Source: Amblyornis subalaris (Eukaryota; Chordata; Aves; Passeriformes; Ptilonorhynchidae). Taken from it: a stretch of DNA of 64,000 nucleotides. Position numbers and translations under genes: made by a program. How positions within the stretch are numbered: the stretch's first letter is position 1; each line of letters starts with the position of its first letter. Location: NCBI GenBank assembly GCA_018881555.1, contig JACAXG010000054.1:3461842-3525841 (forward strand), given 5' to 3'. Positions 1-12,410 of this stretch are shown here, piece after piece. A model generated the notes under the pieces. That model searched no databases, was not told the origin of the DNA, and was given only the letters and a program-made list of their open reading frames with translations.

Positions 1-285
1 AAGGGGNGTGTAATGAAGACAGAGCCAGGCTATATTCAGTGGTGCCCAGTGACAGGACCAGAAGTGACTGGTTCAAACTAAACACTTTTTTACTGTGAGG
101 GTGACCAAGCACTGGCACAGGTTGTCCAGGGAGGGTGTGGACTCTCCATCCTTCGAGATATTCAAGAGTCACCTGGACACAGGCCTAGGCAGCCTGCTGT
201 AGGCAGCTCTGTTTGAGGAAGGGTGTTGGACCAAATGACTTCCAGAGGTCCCTTCCAAGCTCANCCATTCTGTAATTCTGTGGCA
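1..285 (+). mobile_element. CR1 LINE fragment, 3' end
   Basis: The sequence follows the conserved 3' end of avian CR1 retrotransposons: a segment about a paired-helix 'gcacaggttgtccaggga' block, then 'ggtgttggaccaaatgact', then the terminal ATTCTG-type octamer repeats near 268-282. It is 5'-truncated by the window edge or by the usual incomplete reverse transcription. It lies upstream of the last IPCEF1 exon, so it is probably inside an IPCEF1 intron. It has no coding capacity. Confidence 0.85.
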
Positions 286-897
286 TACAGAGTCTCAGTG
301 TCCATGTATCAGTCACTTCTCGTGTCTTACAAGTGAACCAGGGTGCCTGCAATACATGGTCTGAGCTGCTCTTGCCTAAAAGTAAATACCAAATTTATTA
401 ATAGTAGATGGTGGTAGACAGCAGCCACGTGTGCTGTAGCCACTCTACTGCCAGTGCACAAATTATGTCCAAAATTATGTTCAGTCTAGTTCCCAGAGAA
501 GAGACATATATAATGTGGAATAAGTATTTTTTGAGAAAGTTAGAACTGCTGTGAATTACAGAAATAAATGCTGTTGTGTCTAGTTTCATGCAAGTACTGG
601 CTTGTTGAGAGACAGCATAACAATGTGTAATTTTCACATGAATCTGCTCTGAGGAAGTTTTGTTAAGAATTCTATTAAAAAGTCTAGATGAAATCATAAC
701 TTGCCTTCAACTGGGACAAATTTTTGCTGTAGACTTAACTTCGATGACCTATGCTCTAAAAATGGGAACAAGCTGCCAGGAGGATGGATAATTGGGCATC
801 TCCTTGTGATATGATTCTCTAATGTACCCAGAGCATTTTTGTTATGGACAATGACCTTGACAGTTTCTGTGGAAATAACCACTTTTTCTCTTCCTAG

Positions 898-1098
898 TGT
901 AAGGAACATGACTTGGCCACAATTAACCAGTTGCTTGAGGACCCAAAGTTGACAGCGGTGAAGTACAGAGAGTGGAGGAGCACAAACATCATGCTGGTCC
1001 AAGATATTTATCAGCAGCAGGAGGTCCAGGACATGTCCACAGAGAATAGTGAGGAGCAAGAGATGACTCCACAGGCAATCACTGAAAGTGCTATTTGA
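898..1098 (+). CDS. IPCEF1: IPCEF1, last coding exon (C-terminus)
   Basis: This exon encodes the C-terminal 66 residues of interactor protein for cytohesin exchange factors 1, a PH-domain adaptor that binds cytohesin Arf-GEFs such as ARNO. The open frame begins right after a pyrimidine-rich acceptor (tttttctcttcctag, AG at 896-897) and starts CKEHDLATINQLLEDPKL, then KYREW and QDIYQQQ, ending in TESAI and TGA at 1096-1098. From memory, the mammalian protein has near-identical CKEHDLA, INQLL, DPKLTA, KYREW and QDIYQQQ blocks and an ENSI end, so the assignment is strong. The conserved part is the segment next to the cytohesin-binding C-terminus; the acidic Ser/Thr-rich tail is diverged. The entry phase is 0. 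The upstream exons, including the PH domain, lie left of the window. The gene converges on OPRM1, matching the mammalian gene order. Confidence 0.93.
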   Translation, partial: CKEHDLATINQLLEDPKLTAVKYREWRSTNIMLVQDIYQQQEVQDMSTENSEEQEMTPQAITESAI

Positions 1099-4000
1099 TC
1101 AATGGCTCATGGCAAGATTTTTCTCCACGGGTCTTCACATACAAGCACTTTAAGCTGCTGTATCTTGAGGTTTGTTTTTCACAAGTGTTCTTCAAAAGGA
1201 AAACAACCCCTTCTCCAAAGTTTTGTTTGCTCTTGCAGGACTCATTCAATGTCAAAAGGGCAAATCCCTCAAGTTAAAAAAACATACCTGAACCTGGCCT
1301 GCATACCTAACAGACCATTTAACAAAGCAGCAAAGAAATGTTTTTCAGTCTTTGGAGAAGAAAATTATAAATGTCCAGCTCCTGTAAGTCACAAAACAGT
1401 GTAATATGTACCATGTAAATATGAGATCTTTGGGATTGTTTTAACCATGTAACTTACCTTCAAATGAAGCTAAACTGATACCAACAGGATGTAGTCTACT
1501 CTACCTTTTTACCCTCTAAGGTAACCTGATGTATGCATTTTCATCTCTGCATCCATTCACTTTCACCACTCTACCAGCTTAAACTGAGACAAATGGAATA
1601 GTAATTATGCATGAGTTTATACTATAGACAGCTTCCAGGCACCCACTTGGGGCTCTGCCTGAAGTTTTATGAGTTTCAAATTTATTTATGGTCCAGACCA
1701 AGGTACTGTCTTTCTACATGAAGAAGAGAAGGTCTCTCAGTTTTTGCTAACATGTAATTTACTCTTCGGTGAGACAAGTTTCAACTTTTCTTATGGACTT
1801 GGCGGAATTCCTTGGAAGATTATTTTCTTCTTTCTTATTTTTGACAATTGGGAATATATAAGGTACAAGTTCATCCCAGAGTCCGATTTAGGAACGTGAT
1901 CAAGTTCACAAGGCAGAAGCTAAATAACTAAACTCCTAATGTGGACCTGGAAGTGTCCAAAGCTGCAAATATTTTTGTAAATATATGTAATTTTATGGCT
2001 TATATGGATGTGACTATGTACTGTATAGATGTTTTATTTATATATTTATATATGCTGAATTTCCTAATATAAATAGGCACATGTGGACCAAACCCACCCA
2101 GATGCGAGTGCTTACAGGTTGACTTGAAATGCCTCTTTGTGTTTTGTTCCATTATAGTTCACAATAATGGCTCTACAACTGAGACTACCCTGAGACACTT
2201 GCTGTGACNTTTTCTTCTGTTTTTCTAGCTTTGAGTTTTAGGTGAAAAAAAATGTGTGCAACTTATGGCTTGAAAAGAAGTTTTCTAGAAAGTTTCAGGA
2301 TTTCCCTTTGGGGAAACAAAACCAAGAGGTTTTGCTGTAGGATCATAACTTTTTGGCTTCATTGTCCTCCATAAAAGGTTTTGGGTTTTTGCCTTCCCAT
2401 CTTCTGCATGTGTACAAGTATGAGGAATTTTGCAGAGTGCTGAATTTTGAAAAGCAAAAATTAGCCCACCATTCTCGAACTAATGCCACTACAGGAACTG
2501 TGACACTCTTCACTTCTGTTGCTATTTCATAAAGATATTCTTTGTCATTAGTTCTCAATACAGTTTGTCTTTTAAAGCAAAATACACTATAGAGATGCAG
2601 CCATATTCACCTCTCTTTANACATTATATGTTTTATCATAGTTTGAGAAAACAAAGGTAATAGTGGGAACATCTGAAATCTTTTCCATCCCCAATCCATG
2701 AGTAGGGATTAGTTCAAATGTCAATATTACATTTTTAATACTCAGCAGATTTTCTTTTAAGATAGAGACATGGAAGTAGATGAAAATGACTAAATGGGGA
2801 AGCAGACACAAACCCTGGATGGTTAAAANAGTATTCTTTTATGGAAATCATCATACGAGCGGTGATTTCATCACTTCACTAATTCTAACTAGAAGTTGAC
2901 AGACATTAAGCAAACTTAATACCTGGTGCAATTTGATTTAGAGTAACTGCATCTTAAAAATGGAGCCCATTTTTAGGGTTTTTTTTTGTTCTTTTTGTTT
3001 GTTCGGGGTTTTTAATTATTCTTTCACCATTCACATTGAAATGCTGTCAATTAACTGCTGAAAATTAGGAGTGTAGGGTTTAATCTGCTTGGTCCATTTC
3101 ATTTTTAACTACCTGGTGCTAAGTAATTGATAAAAACTGGAGGTCAAATTGCANGTACATTTTCTATCATACATGCAAGTTTCTCATGAAACAAAGCACA
3201 TAAACACCATTTTTCTTCAAAAGCATCTTCACTTAGATGTTGAAAACAAGCACATCCTTAAGTGGCCTGTTGAGCTGGGCCAGACAAGTCAGTGCCTTGC
3301 AGTTCTGAGCAAAGTCCTAGTTGACTCCATTTGCTGAAGTAGATTTGCAGTATACGAAGGAAAGAACTACGTGGCCTGGACATGCTGTGTTGGCTCTTTT
3401 CATACTGTATTTGTATAAGTATATACAAAACAGCTTAGCCAAATATAGGGATAAACAAATGCCCTTGGACTGCCCAAAATCTACTGTTGGTTCTGACAGA
3501 TTACATAGCCTAAAATTGCTTTTAAACTACTCTTTTTCGGATGGTCAGTAGATACTTATTGTTGAACTATTGAGGTTTTGGAGGCCTGCAAGAATTGGGT
3601 GTATCACCTNTTAGACAAGAACAGAAAATTCTCCAATGGGGTTATTTTAACCCAGTTATTATTTTAACAAATTTCTGTGTTCAGGAAAACAAATGTAGGG
3701 GCTTTATGCAAGTATGCTGCTGGAAGTCTAACACCACTCTCTTCAGCTACTATTTAGACCCCCAAAAAAAGGAAAGCATGGAAAATGTGAAGTGAAAATT
3801 GCAGTAAAGCAGGATTAATTTTCTGGCATTACTAATTAATGTGACAGCTTTTGCCTGGGTTCGTCACAAGGGACTGCACAGCAGCGTGAAAGCCATAACC
3901 AAGCCAGAATTACGCNCAAGCCGACAGCTACAGTGGGGAGCCACCTCAGCAGGGGAAATTTGGACAACTCTGCGCTCTGCTCAATGATGCTTGGAGTAAC

Positions 4001-4443
4001 TGGTGTTTCTCGGTCTGGATTTGGAAGACCTGCACTATTGACTCATAGCATAGGGAGCTGTGCATCCCTAGTGTATGAATGTCAAGAAGTCTTTAACCAT
4101 CTGCCTCATGGGACCGGTTTTATGTACTTTTTCGGGGGAAAGTATGTGTACATGGGTGTGTGCACATGCGGAATTTTTCCTCTGTCAGTAAAGCCTTTTG
4201 GTGTTGGTGCAGTAAGTCCAGCAATGCAGATTTTGGAATTACTAGTAACAGTATCTAATTTCAACGGTTTCTGCAGATTTTCTGGAAATCAAATCCTTTT
4301 GTTCTGCTGGTGCATATCTCATGACCTACCAGAATCAAGTGAGATCACATTTCCTTTCCTATGATGGGAGAGATTTCATGTGGGGATTGTGAATCGTTTC
4401 TACATCTAGTTCTGATCATTTAATCAATACTGGGGTTTCAGCT
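1099..4443 (+). other. IPCEF1 3' UTR start and intergenic DNA
   Basis: This stretch follows the IPCEF1 stop codon and contains no recognisable exon. Its first part must be IPCEF1 3' untranslated region. I saw no canonical AATAAA on the plus strand before the LTR that begins at 4444, so the transcript end cannot be placed. The stretch is AT-rich, especially around 1960-2080, with TATATA and ATTTATA runs. The small open frames here look like chance. Confidence 0.55.
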
Positions 4444-5013
4444 TGTCATGTTTTTAAGTCCAGCTGGAGATGAAACACCACGCAGCTGCTCAGTCAGCCC
4501 CCATGTCTCTTCCCTCCCCACCCTGGTGTAATGGGGAGAAGAATTGAAATAAAACTTGGATGCTGAGACAAGAACAGTTTAATAATTGAAAATTAAGTAA
4601 AATACAACATTAATGGTAGATAATAATAGTAATGATAATAAAAAGGAAAAACCTCAAACATATGATGCACAATGCAATTGCTCATCNCCTGCTGATCTGC
4701 CAGATCCCTCTTCCCAAACCCAGATCAGGCCCCACTTCCAGGTAACTCCCCACAGTTTATATACCAGGCATNATGTTCTTTGGTCAGTTTGGGTCACCTG
4801 TTCCAGCTATGCTCCCTCCCAGTTTGGGTTTTTAGTGTAGTTCCTCACTGGCAGAGCATGAGACAAGGAAAAAAGGGTCCTTGACCTAGGATAAAGAGGA
4901 CTTTGCAAAAACCCAAAACATTGGTGTGTTATCATTTTCTTTCTGAACCCAAAACACAGCACTGCAACAGCCACTGAGAAGAAATTAACTCTACCCTAAT
5001 TGAAACCAGGAAT
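4444..5013 (-). mobile_element. Solo LTR, avian ERVL-type (reverse orientation)
   Basis: Read on the minus strand this is a roughly 570-base LTR of the same family as the one at 55494-56074. It starts near 5013 with a TCCTGGTTTC-like block, carries a GTAGAGTTAATTTCTTCTCAG segment, a TATATAAA box (minus strand, about 4763-4756), and a CAATTATTAAACTGTTCTT block containing an ATTAAA poly(A) signal (4583-4578). It ends with a degraded form of the family's AGCTGG...CATGACA terminus at 4444. No gag, pol or env sequence is attached, so it is a solo LTR. I saw no clean target-site duplication, and the ends are eroded, which suggests age. Confidence 0.85.
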
Positions 5014-8000
5014 AAATGGGAATAAATAACGTGCCACTTTTCTCTTATTGTAAATAATTTCAATTTTGGAGGAAACCTTCAAATTGAGAAAAAAGGCTGT
5101 TTTGGGAGAGACAAGGAGGGAGAGGAAGAAAAAACGTGGTATTTGATTTAGAACTCTGTGGAAATTCAGAATTTAAAATTATTTATAATTTGGAAAAATT
5201 ATGGCTGTGTTGCATCTATTGTGTGAGCCTGTAAGCTTACATGTCTCTTACAGATTTAATTTAAAAANCTGTATTTTTAAGCTTTTCAAATAGCAAAGGA
5301 GCCCATGTAAACATACTCCTATGAGACGAACTCCATGTGTTGTGGTTGGGGTTTGGGCTTTTTTTTTGCTGTTTTGCTTGTTTATTCATACAAAAGCAAC
5401 CAATTATAATGGGGACCTGAGCTTACTTCATTTATATGAGACATGTCTTTCTGCTAACAGGAAGCCAAAGTGGTTTTCTTACAGTAGTAGTGCCAAAGTG
5501 GAATTTCCTGTTTTGCATGGGGCATTTCAAAGCAGCAGACATTTTAAGATGTCAGTGACCATTTCCTTGATGCTTGAAGATTTGCCCCATTTTGGTTTGC
5601 TTCAAGCTCCAATATTCTTGCATTTTTAAAAAACTGGCTTCATTATGAACTGAAACAAAAATTGAGGCGAAAAAAGGAAAACAGAACAGAAAAAGCTCTG
5701 ATCANGCTGAAATTCTTGTCTCCGCAGAGGGTAATGGGAGCTAAGCTTGCCAAAAGCTATGCATTTCAACACTGAAAAAAATTGTAAGGTGTTGAAAAGA
5801 GTACTACATTCCTTCAAATTTGCTATGGGAGAAGTTCCAAGACCTGTCTTCTCTAGAAAAATGAACATTTTCCTAATTTATTTCCTCCTGATAAAAATCC
5901 AAAGGGAGTGGTTTATAAGCTGGCAGCAAGCTAAAGATGAAATATGCATGTAATTCATTGATAGTTCAGCAACCTTGATGTACAATCTGGAAATGATTGG
6001 CTTCAGATGACTCAGCCTTAACACAGAAAATCCATTTCTTTGGGAAAGCATTGTAGCTACCAGAATCTGAGGATTTTGTACCTCATTTGGTCCACGAGGT
6101 CCCATTTTGAGAACTTAGGTGTATGGCTTTCTATAGAGCAAATAGTTTGTGTCATCATACCATAGCTTAGTAACCACTGCCTGTGTCCTAGATGCCTCAG
6201 GACCTACCTAAATTATTCTGACTCTTGAAGTTGCTTATGGCAGTTTTACCTTCTCCCACATAAAAATAAGAAAAAGAAAGAGGATATGAAAACATGTCTC
6301 CCACATGAAGAGAAACTAGCACTAATCTCGCAAGGATTCATCTAAATCACCTTATTTATGACTGTTCAGAGAAATAACTCACCTGGTGAAATGCCACATG
6401 TACATACTAATAGCAGGGTTCTTGTGCAAAGCTTTCAGTGCTGGGACTGGCCCAAAGAAAGAACAGGTGTGCCTATGCCATTGCACTCTGTGTAGAGAGG
6501 GAAAGTCAAGCACAGAGGGATATTTGCAAGGATATCTATCAGGCAGGGACAGGGCCTGCAGCACCATGAAAATATATGGAATCCCAACATTGTATTTTAC
6601 CTGCTGAGTCTTTTTTTTTTTTCCATCACTAGTTTAAAACTCACAGCACAATGTTGGCAATCAGCGCTGCCTTTTTACTGCTTTTTGCCCACATGTGTGA
6701 ACTGATTTTCATGGAATGATACACACATCTTGCAGAATGAGAGCCTTATGTTTGCACTTGTCAATTAAACACTGAAATGAGAGAATACTTTGCTCAGCCT
6801 TTTTTTTTTCCCTTTTCACTGCAGATTTTCCAGTTTGCTGCTATATAACAAAACAAGTTTTTGCTGGTTCTTTAAACAAGCAATTTCCCCATGGGACTAA
6901 TATTATTATTAAATTGTATAATCTGGAACCAGGAAGAGTCAATGAATGGTTTGACTGAGGAATGCATTCTACTGGCTGTCAATATAATTTTTTAAACTGC
7001 TGTTAAATTAGTTAACTCTCTTTAATTGGTTGTTGTAGGCACCCTTTAGGAAGATTGGTCTCTTATGAGAGGCATGGGCTGTCCTGGATTTTTTTAGTTC
7101 ACAGAGCAGTCTGTTTCAATGAAAGGAGGATTGGGATCTTTGTCAAAAAGGTTTCAGTTTAGTTGGATAGGCCAGCCAGGTAGCAGTGAAGGTGTGTTTC
7201 CTAGGAAATGAGCATGTCTTAAGGGCTCAGCTGCCCTGAAAGAAGAATGTTCCTGTCTCTGTCCCCTCTGTTCCCCCAACCTCCTACATACTCCCACTGC
7301 TTGCCTCGGGCTAATCTGCTCATCATTTGGCACCTCTGTCAGCTCAGCCAAGTCAGGCAGCAAGGAACAGACACAGCAAGCTGGATACTCATCTACAATG
7401 ATGATGAATAAAATTGCCTTATGGAGAGGTTCAGTGCCTGACAGAGTCCTCAGATGGGAAGCAGCTGGATTGTGTAGGCAGAAGCAGAAGGAAGAAGAGC
7501 TGCATAAGTGGGAGGGAAGAGGGGGACCTTTTCCTTTTAGAAGCGGTGCATTAGCTTGACTCAGCTTCCCACAAAGTATACCCTTTCTTTCACCAAACAA
7601 TGATTTCCCTTTTTCCCCCCTGCAACACAGGGAATTGTGAAGACAACCTGAGGGAACAGTTTTCGTGGGATCTCAGCCTGTGCTCTTGCTTTCTCTGCCT
7701 AATGCACAGCCAAATATTTTGTTTCTGGGCCTGAAAACCAAACTCTACAAAAAAGCATCCAGTGATATGTTTCCTTAGGATCCTTCCTGGCATGCTTGCT
7801 GCGGGAATGCTGACGGGANAGAGGCAGTGGTTGGGGCTGGGGCACCATATGTGCACCCTAATGCTTGCTGCGACACCGCACCTCATTGGCTTGGGCTGCC
7901 TCTTGTTCGGCTCTTGCTTTTGCTTTACACCCTCTTGTGGTGGTGCAAAACATAAGCTGTTCCAAAGTTTTATAAAGACAGAATTGAGTTGCTCATCATG

Positions 8001-11000
8001 ATTTGAACATTCATCTTTTGTCTGCTTAAAAAAACCTGCTGGGCTTCACCGGGCTTCCTGACATTCCCTGTGAGCTTGAGGTCAGCATGATCACTGGCAA
8101 CACAGAGGGCAAAAGCACATCCCTGACATCTGACCGTATTTCATCACTGCATAATTTGGAATGGCTCAGTTGTCATTCTTACTATTATTGTGGCTTNCTC
8201 TTATTACTGGAAGAAAGTGCCTACTGTCCGGTATTATCTTCCTGTTCTCAAGAAATATCCTCCTTGTCGCTAGGGGATGTTTAAAATTGTAGAACAGAAG
8301 CCTTGGCAGTACATGGGATACAGTGTACAGTGACAAACCGCTCTGCTGTTTTGATGGGGAAACGTGTATCTCTCCCCTTTCCACTTCTTGGCAGAGTGGT
8401 GTCAGTCTTGGGTAGACAAACAAGTTCTTGTACTGCTGGTGGGAAAACACAGCTTCTGCAAACGAGTATCCGCGTCTTCCCGATGGCGAAAACTGATCCC
8501 TCAGCACAGCCTGCCGGCTGCTGGCGGCACGGCAAGCGAGGGAGGAAATCACAGGTTTGTAATGCAAAGAGGGAAGGAACCGTGTTACTGCCGTGGGTGT
8601 GATGCTCTCAGTACACATTTGAGGAAGTTTTGCAGTGAGGTTACAGATTTACTGCAGATGGGAAAATGGAGATGCTGTCTGGGACACTGACGCTCTCCAG
8701 ACCTGAAACAGAATCAGTAAAATGAAACCAAAGTCAGTCGGGGGATAAAGATGCCCTGCGAGGAAGAGCAAGTGAACACCTGAGAGGCCAAGGAGACACA
8801 AAGAAAGGAGAGCTGGTAAATCAGGGGGTGCAGGAAAGAGGTAATTACTACCTGTGGGAAAATGGGTGGCATGAGATCACTGGAACTCCACAATTGGCCA
8901 CGCAACTGATGTCTCAGAGGGGATGATTTTTAGGAGCTGGTTATTTAACATCCATGTATCTCATCCAGCAATTCATTACAGCTGTTTTGCGGAGCACCCT
9001 AAAAGAGGAGGGTTTGGATGTCAGAGATAGATTTGTGGAAAATGCGCTTACGGACCATATTGTGTTTCTGTCCCTCGTGAAATGTTCTGCACATGTCTGG
9101 TAAAACCCCAAAGCCACTATCATGGTGTGTCACAGGAAAGTAGCTGAAAAGTCAGAGGCATCTCCAATGTCCCCAGCCCTTGCAATGGCAGCCATGTCCT
9201 GGTAATCAACAGGCCTGTCTGTGCTCATGCAGTCCTGTCACTGAAGGAGAATGTATGTTTCTAAAGTACAGTTGCCTAAATCTTATTTTTTTACAGACAG
9301 TAAATTCAGTTCACCTTGGCTAGCGCTTAAGTTCATAAATTACAGCAGCAATGAAAATGACCATGATAGTGGTGTCATTTGCTGTGAAATTTGGAAATTT
9401 TGCTCTACAAATGCTAGGAGGAGCCCCAAATAAGATTTCGTACTGTTGTAAAGCACACATATCACCTTCCCAGATAGATGTGATATTTCATCTCGAGAAT
9501 AATTTTTTTCTGTGAAATAATTTATTCTGTTGATCTTGCTGATGACAAGTTGAGGCAATTCAGGCATCTATGTTGTTTCTGAAATGTGTTTTCTAACACA
9601 AGAAAAAGAATGACTTATGGTGCTAATACTATTTGAAAAAGCAGATGAGCGTCTCAGGACTGAGGCACCAAAGAAAGCTCAGCACTTTGGAGACAGTGAC
9701 ACAAACGATATCTTGAAAAGAGGATGTGGGAATTTCACTCATTAAAGAGAGGAAGGAAGCCTATCCCATAAGGAATCAGAGACATGATGAAGGCAGGGTT
9801 TGTGTGACAGTGCTGTTCACACAAAAAAATCAGTGTGTGAAGTAGCCCCTGGGAATAAAGTTCAGATGCAGGAAGATATTGACTGGTCTAGGAGCACGGC
9901 TGCTCTGGAGGATTGTAGGGTGATCTGGTAGGGCCAAAACCGAGGCAGGTCTGGATGGCACATCAGCTGACATCTGGAACCAGCTTAATGACATGAGGCA
10001 AGAGGACCCTGCAGAAAGAAAATATGTGATGCAAAACTGCCTTTGTTCCCAAGCTTCATTTGTTCCATAGACACCAGCTGGCAAGGTAAGCAGAGCATCC
10101 GGCCATAGTAAACCATGTCTTGGTGTCAAGACAGGATGGGAAGGTAACATGAGGGAAACCACAGTAGGTTCAGTTCCCAGAGACATGTTTGTACATAGTG
10201 GGCAGCTGCAATAGGTCAGCACCCTGGGCCTGAACTTTGGAGTGTGGCCTGAACCATGATGCCACTTTTGGCAATGTTCACAATTCAGTTTCTCCAGCTT
10301 TCAGTTTTCCAATGATTTTGTTGCTTTGGAAGACATGAAATCCCACCATGTGAAATCCCACATTTACACCTTCCCTGATGTACTATCTACCTCCTGGATA
10401 GGAAACAGTGATAAATTCTGTTTATGGTTCAAGGAAACCTGCAAAGACACTGCACAGCTGCCTAGCAAGACATAGCTATCCCTGGGATCTTATGCCATCT
10501 GGAGCCTCACAAAGTTTCACAGTAAAATGACTTTGGATGAGGATCTCTGCAACCATTTTGTACTCCTACTTTCTCAGTCAAAATTTACAGTAAAGATCAG
10601 CACAATAACTATACACAAACCTGTATTCAGTTCTTAATGTAGCACCAAATTAATTCCACTGCACCAAATTCACCTTTGGTATTAGATGAATAAAGAAATA
10701 AATTTTTTTCTTTGTTGATTCAGTGAAAGTTTTGGAATAATTTGTAGCTGCAGTATCAGGCTAAATTCCTAACTGCTACTTTAGTGAGGAATATAAAAGT
10801 AGTATAGATAAAGATGAAAGAGACATTTATTGTGTATTGCTTCAATTAATCATTTCTAATCCAGCAGCATTTTCTGGAGTACACATAAATTTGCACATAC
10901 CCATAGATTGACAGAGTAAGGTGCTGATATTGGTTGCAACAAAATGCAAAACACCTTGAGCTTGAAGAAAGGTGTGTTAAAATCTGTAAACTATTGAACA

Positions 11001-11967
11001 TTTACAANGTATTTTCTTCCTAACACTTTTTATGTAACATTTTATTTCACTGTCCTTTTCATAATAAACTTAGGGAAAAAAGAGATGCTTCTTTTAACAC
11101 TCTCATTGATATCTCTGCTAAAAGCCCAGCAAAAGCCATCAAATAAATTATTAGAAACCATGCACTTAAAAGAAAGAATCATTTCAACAAAAGACTAGGA
11201 CAAGAAGGAGGACTGCTGTTTTGGAGAACAGGCAGCAGTAGTTCCACTGAACTTACACCAGACAGAAGGTAAAACAGCAAGTACAAAGCACAGGCAGTAA
11301 TGTTATAGGGAAAGGGGTGAGAGAGTGAGAAGGGAAACTTTAGTAAAACAGCCTGTGGAGATAACCACCTACGTGACATTTAAAATTTGCCCTAAATTTT
11401 ACTCCATTAAAGGTAATACTAATTTCAGTGAATTTTCCTGCATAATAAATTTACTTACACTGTTTGCTTTCTTCTTCTCACTCATTTCTAGACCGCATTT
11501 TATTATTGACGTATGTTCGTTTAGGGTCTGTAAGACATTTGCTGAAGTTTTGCCATCATTCTCTAAAATCTACTGCTACTAGTGANCTGTGTTATTATTT
11601 TTAAACCGAAACAATGAGTATTTCTTCAGATGGTGTTTTGCTCATCCCTTCTAGGCAAATTCACCAATCCAGAGATTTGAAAGCCAAACCCAAATGCTAT
11701 AACCTTCTCTACAGACTTTCTATGAAAGTGTCCTGCTAATCTTTTACCAAGTCCAAGTGATCCCAATGCATGATGTTTTGCTTTTAAGAAAGGTGGAGAA
11801 GGAGGGTATTCTTGACTCAGTAAGTTGAAATCCCATTATACCTTCATGATACTTCTATTACATGTATTTTCACAGGGGAGCCACCTGAATTGGCCATTGC
11901 TTCACTTCTTACTGATTGCAGCTCCTCTTCTGACTGTTTAAAGACTCCCTGCTATTAAAGGGACTAA
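5014..11967. other. Intergenic DNA, no recognised gene
   Basis: I find no recognisable exon, RNA gene or intact repeat here. There are short poly(T) runs near 6608 and 6800. The part around 7150-8640 is somewhat richer in GC and holds several overlapping open frames of 60-150 codons on both strands, but none has family motifs or splice context. This interval lies between the convergent IPCEF1 and OPRM1 genes and may include distal 3' UTR of either. Confidence 0.5.
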
Positions 11968-12410
11968 AAGCTGGTGAAGGGTCTGGAGCACAAGTTCTAT
12001 GAGGAGCGCCTGAGAGAGCTGGGAGTGTTTAGCCTGCAGAAAAGGAGGCTCAGGGGAGACCTTATTGCTCTCTACAACACCCTGAAAGGAGGGTACAGTC
12101 ACGTGAGGGTTGGTCTCTTCTCCCAGGTAACAAGTGATGGCAAGAGAGGAAATGATGTCAAGTTGTACCAGGAGAGGTTTAGATTGGAAATTAGGAAAAA
12201 TTTCTTCATGGAAAGGCTTGTCAAGCATTGGAACAGGCTGCCCAGGGAAGTGGTTGAGTTCTGAACCCCGGAGGTATTTAAAAGGTGTGTAGAAGTGGCC
12301 CATAGGGACAGGATTTAGTGATGGACTTGGCAGTGCTGAGTTAATGGTTGGACTTGATGATCTTGAGGTCTTTTTCAACTGAAATGATTCTATGACTCTG
12401 TGATTCTACT
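11968..12410 (+). mobile_element. CR1 LINE fragment, 3' end of ORF2 and tail
   Basis: This is a 5'-truncated CR1 copy. It contains the ORF2 C-terminal coding motif 'ggtctggagcacaagttctatgaggag' and 'ctgagagagctggg', translating to a [15 protein letters not shown] block, followed by [22 protein letters not shown]. It then shows the 3' untranslated 'tggttggacttgatgatctt' segment and the terminal ATTCT-type short repeats near 12390-12407. The open frame of about 96 codons (11974-12264) is a relic of CR1 ORF2 and not a host gene. A stop falls soon after the PREVVEF block, so it is inactive. Confidence 0.9.

Noticed and set aside
1102..1404. 100-codon open frame after the IPCEF1 stop
   Set aside because: It lies in the 3' UTR, has no motif and overlaps another frame of similar length.
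7154..8690. Cluster of overlapping 60-150 codon frames on both strands
   Set aside because: They overlap in several phases, contain ambiguous bases and show no motif or splice signals tied to a known family.
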